From NCBI RefSeq assembly GCF_003688285.1, contig NZ_RCNT01000001.1, positions 496,001 to 560,000 of the forward strand: a stretch of 64,000 nt of DNA, written 5' to 3'. The notes beneath the pieces were generated by a model that saw nothing but the letters and a program-made list of their open reading frames with translations, was not told the DNA's origin and did no database searches. This document shows, piece after piece, positions 62,990 through 64,000 of the stretch. Positions within the stretch are counted from its first letter, which is position 1, and the number at the start of each line of letters is the position of its first letter. Made by a program: the position numbers and the translations under genes. This DNA comes from Rhodophyticola porphyridii (lineage in GTDB: Bacteria > Pseudomonadota > Alphaproteobacteria > Rhodobacterales > Rhodobacteraceae).

Positions 62990-63343
62990 GTCGGCCTGCG
63001 TGATAAGGGTCAGCCGGTGAGATAGCCCAAGGTCGTGGGTGAGGGAAGGGGTGGCGCGTTTCTCGATGCGTAGGCATGGCTGGCTGGCCGGGGGGGAAAC
63101 TGGAAAACCTCCCGGCGCGCGGTCTGATTGCCAAGTGGCCGCGCTTTGCACGTGGCCGGATTGCACCGGAAGACGCAGCGCGGGAGGCTGTGAGACAGGC
63201 CCCTTATCCGGCGCACGTCCGGCACGACGCGGCGCGTTGAAATTCAGGATGCAGGCCCTGAAGGAGGCCGCGGGAAATTCAATGTAGGCCGGCGGCAGGT
63301 GTGCTAGGCTGGGTTCAAACCCCCGCAGCCAAGGATGCCGCCC
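62990..63343. other. 354-base gap between lepA and the ParB-like gene
   Basis: Divergent promoter region for both genes. No conserved element recognised; a GGTTCAAACC stretch at 63312-63321 is T-arm-like but not part of a tRNA. Confidence 0.5.
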
Positions 63344-63592
63344 ATGCTGAGGACCCATACCTTGCCGATCGATGAGGTCTACGTGCCTGTCAAACGCGCC
63401 AAGACGCTGGAGGCGGGCAAGGTCGAGGCGCTGGCCAATGACATTCTGGAAAACGGGCAGACCACGCCCATCCGTGTGCGGCAGGGCAAGGGGCGATATG
63501 TGCTGATCGAAGGGTATCATCGCCTGGAAGCGCTGCGCGCCCTGGGAGAAGAGACCGTGACCGGGTTCGTCGTGCAGGCGCGGCAGCACTAA
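63344..63592 (+). CDS. ParB-like N-terminal domain protein
   Basis: An 82-residue protein consisting of a ParB/sulfiredoxin-type domain alone: [30 protein letters not shown], then [31 protein letters not shown]. The GYHRLEAL segment is the equivalent of the ParB GERRxxA box. There is no HTH, so it is not a partition ParB; it may be a nucleotide-binding or phosphotransfer protein. ATG 63344 is preferred because AAGGA is 8 bases ahead, whereas ATG 63335 lies inside it. Stop overlaps that of the convergent Lrp gene. Confidence 0.85.
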   Translation: MLRTHTLPIDEVYVPVKRAKTLEAGKVEALANDILENGQTTPIRVRQGKGRYVLIEGYHRLEALRALGEETVTGFVVQARQH

Positions 63593-64000
63593 TCCCGCGG
63601 CATGACCTCCCGCTGCACCATGGTGCGGAGCGAAAAGCTGGACCGGGTTGCGCGGATGCCGGGGACGTGCATCAGGTGTTTTTCCAGGAACCGGTCGAAG
63701 GCCGCGAGATCCGGCGCCACGACTTTCAGAAGAATGTCGCGGGTGCCTGTCATCAGATGGCATTCCACCACCTCGTCAAACCGGGTCACCGCGCGTTCGA
63801 AGGCCGCCACGGTGTCATGGCTCTGGCGCTCCAGCTCCACGAAAATGAACACGGTGAGCGGATAGCCCAGTTTCGTCTGGTCGACGTGGGCTGCATAGCC
63901 GGTGATGATGCCGTCACTCTCCAGTCTGGCGACGCGACGGGCACAGGGCGTGGGCGACAGGCCGACCCGGTCAGCCAGTTCGACGATCGGAATCCGTCCA
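63589..64000 (-). CDS. Lrp/AsnC family regulator (C-terminal and middle part; 5' end outside)
   Basis: The gene continues beyond the right edge. Visible: the end of the helix-turn-helix ([31 protein letters not shown]), then the RAM-type ligand domain with [55 protein letters not shown], and a C-terminus ending in EVMPRD. Leucine/amino-acid-responsive regulators of this kind control amino acid transport or metabolism. Its target is unknown. Confidence 0.9.
   Translation of the reverse strand, partial: GRIPIVELADRVGLSPTPCARRVARLESDGIITGYAAHVDQTKLGYPLTVFIFVELERQSHDTVAAFERAVTRFDEVVECHLMTGTRDILLKVVAPDLAAFDRFLEKHLMHVPGIRATRSSFSLRTMVQREVMPRD

Noticed and set aside
63312-63335. tRNA-like T-arm sequence GGTTCAAACC
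   Set aside because: No D-arm, anticodon arm or matching acceptor stem around it; stems do not pair.

Overview
The window looks like chromosomal DNA from a Rhodobacterales (Roseobacter/Rhodobacter-type) alphaproteobacterium. It is GC-rich and densely coded, with many ATGA and GTGA start/stop overlaps. Gene content fits that group: a RpoHII-type sigma-32 factor, split XdhA/XdhB with XdhC, short HisG with HisZ, heterotetrameric sarcosine oxidase, a DUF938 protein and a ParB-like small protein. I see no tRNA, rRNA, CRISPR array or insertion sequence.

Layout. 0-14 kb: a partial glutathione transferase, a histidine phosphatase with cobU, rpoH behind an ECF-like promoter, coaBC, dut and a membrane-anchored MoeB, a two-gene amino-acid ABC transporter without ATPase, an M3 peptidase, an SDR/TetR divergent pair, an SH3 protein, a 2-hydroxyacid dehydrogenase and a frameshifted GFA gene. 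14-25 kb: htpX; hexuronate catabolism (uxaC, uxuB-like, kdgK); a DMGDH/sarcosine-dehydrogenase-like flavoprotein; small enzymes including an AhpD-like protein with a perfect FNR box. 25-35.5 kb: one long minus-strand operon, xdhA-xdhB-xdhC, then a nucleoside/purine-type ABC transporter (ATPase, two permeases, BMP lipoprotein-type binding protein) with a voltage-gated K+ channel-like gene set inside it. Purine uptake is thus coupled to xanthine oxidation. 35.5-44.5 kb: an ArsR-SRPBCC-SRPBCC operon, dnaE, slyX, and hisS-hisZ-hisG. 44.6-54.3 kb: the soxBDAG operon (sarcosine to glycine plus a one-carbon unit), three TadE/TadG-like genes and an NAD-type glutamate dehydrogenase. 54.3-58.4 kb: small membrane and stress-type genes, including an entericidin-like lipoprotein and a small membrane protein read from back-to-back ECF-type promoters.

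58.4-61.2 kb is the accessory part: 0.9 kb almost without genes (one perfect DnaA box, inverted repeats, 12-bp direct repeats), a small lipoprotein, an AT-richer FRG-domain gene that looks transferred, and a 143-bp MITE-like element with 21-bp perfect terminal inverted repeats. 61.2-64 kb returns to core genes: lepA, a ParB-like small protein and a partial Lrp/AsnC regulator.

The strongest regulatory signals are the GGAAC-N16/17-CGTT promoters at 58.2 kb, FNR-type boxes at 22.95 and 57.48 kb, a TTAGCC palindrome over the arsR start, TGTCAG/CTGACA repeats in front of tetR, and four 11-bp-phased repeats between slyX and hisS.
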